Source: Porphyrobacter sp. GA68 (GTDB lineage Bacteria > Pseudomonadota > Alphaproteobacteria > Sphingomonadales > Sphingomonadaceae). From it: a stretch of 64,000 bases of DNA. Positions within the stretch are counted from its first letter, which is position 1. Every line of letters begins with the position of its first letter. A model generated the notes under the pieces. That model saw nothing but the letters and a program-made list of their open reading frames with translations. It was not told where the DNA came from and did no database searches. This document shows, piece by piece, positions 63,866 to 64,000 of the stretch. Location of the stretch: contig NZ_JAKQYJ010000002.1 in the NCBI RefSeq assembly GCF_022605525.1, positions 310,001 to 374,000 on the forward strand. The letters run 5' to 3'. Both the position numbers and the translations under genes were made by a program.

Positions 63866-64000
63866 ATGACATCGAAGATGGCGCGCGATACCGACCTCGC
63901 TGCATCGGCACAGCGGCCCCTGCGAGCCTTGCGCGGGTTCGTCTGCGAGCAGGGAGGCGTTGTTCCGCAAGATGGCGGAGCGGCGTTCACTCTGCTGCGG
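63866..64000 (+). CDS. Possible 3'-truncated gene at the right edge
   Basis: An open plus-strand frame runs from the ATG at 63866 (or 63880) to the window end, with residues MARDTDLAASAQRPLRALRG and then DGGAAFTLLR from the second ATG. The latter resembles the start of N-formylglutamate amidohydrolase-like proteins, which I recall next to cpdR in relatives. TTGACA at 63839-63844 and TATGCA at 63861-63866 would be a promoter, but this would make the message almost leaderless. Only 45 codons are visible, so the call is tentative. Confidence 0.35.
   Translation, partial: MTSKMARDTDLAASAQRPLRALRGFVCEQGGVVPQDGGAAFTLLR

Noticed and set aside
63730-63990. Minus-strand 86-codon frame upstream of cpdR
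   Set aside because: Cysteine/proline-rich text without a family, and it overlaps a more plausible plus-strand start.

Overview
The window is a 64-kb piece of a GC-rich alphaproteobacterial chromosome, most likely from the Sphingomonadales (Erythrobacteraceae or Sphingomonadaceae). Evidence for this: an spc/alpha ribosomal run with adk between secY and rpsM; a TCA gene cluster mdh-sucD-odhA-odhB-lpd; the cell-cycle phosphorelay kinase CckA next to recA and alaS; a CpdR-type receiver beside icd; and GTTC-N7-GTTC LexA boxes, which are typical of Alphaproteobacteria. No insertion sequence, prophage, CRISPR array or rRNA was seen. Most of the window is core genome; the clearest accessory gene is a restriction-modification-like gene at 35140-37527.

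Layout. 1-8204 (+): end of the spc operon and the alpha operon (rpsN, rpsH, rplF, rplR, rpsE, rpmD, rplO, secY, adk, rpsM, rpsK, rpoA, rplQ), closed by a strong hairpin. 8285-11119 (+): a secreted prolyl-oligopeptidase-type peptidase and an Arg/Tyr-rich exported protein. 11143-12860 (-): a VOC protein, a UPF0126 membrane protein and a PepSY protein in one tight operon. 12993-21040 (-): the TCA cluster, which carries two small lipoprotein-like genes, one between mdh and sucD and one between odhB and lpd; sucC is absent. 21725-26431 (+): a cobalamin riboswitch followed by btuB, btuF, btuC and btuD in 4-nt overlaps. 26465-31951: a small conserved-looking protein, an M3 peptidase, ThpR, an HdeD-like protein, Hsp20 and a lipoprotein.

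32137-38514 (+): a LexA box, uvrA, then a large methyltransferase protein with a PD-(D/E)xK-like N-terminus that overlaps uvrA by 4 nt, then an HTH protein. 38536-44295 (-): RlpA-like protein, argG, a cyclopropane-fatty-acid-synthase family protein, a FolM-like reductase, an unknown 133-residue protein and rlmN. 44524-47759: an outer-membrane barrel protein, then a lytic transglycosylase with an exported partner on the other strand. 47856-56551 (+): dapA, smpB, a DUF2062 protein, cckA, recA (with a clear SOS promoter) and alaS. 56592-63706: a small hydrophilic protein, a CPA2 antiporter, putP, a GNAT/carbon-nitrogen hydrolase fusion, icd, tRNA-Val(GAC) and cpdR. The right edge probably holds the start of a divergent gene.

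Two themes tie genes together. The first is DNA damage: recA and uvrA both carry LexA boxes, and the modification/restriction-like gene appears to be in the uvrA transcript, which would place it under SOS control. The second is cell-cycle phosphorelay: CckA and a CpdR-type output receiver lie about 11 kb apart. The least explained items are the uvrA-linked enzyme, whose middle third has lower GC than its ends, the small gene that sits where sucC is normally found, and the 133-residue protein coupled to the FolM-like reductase.
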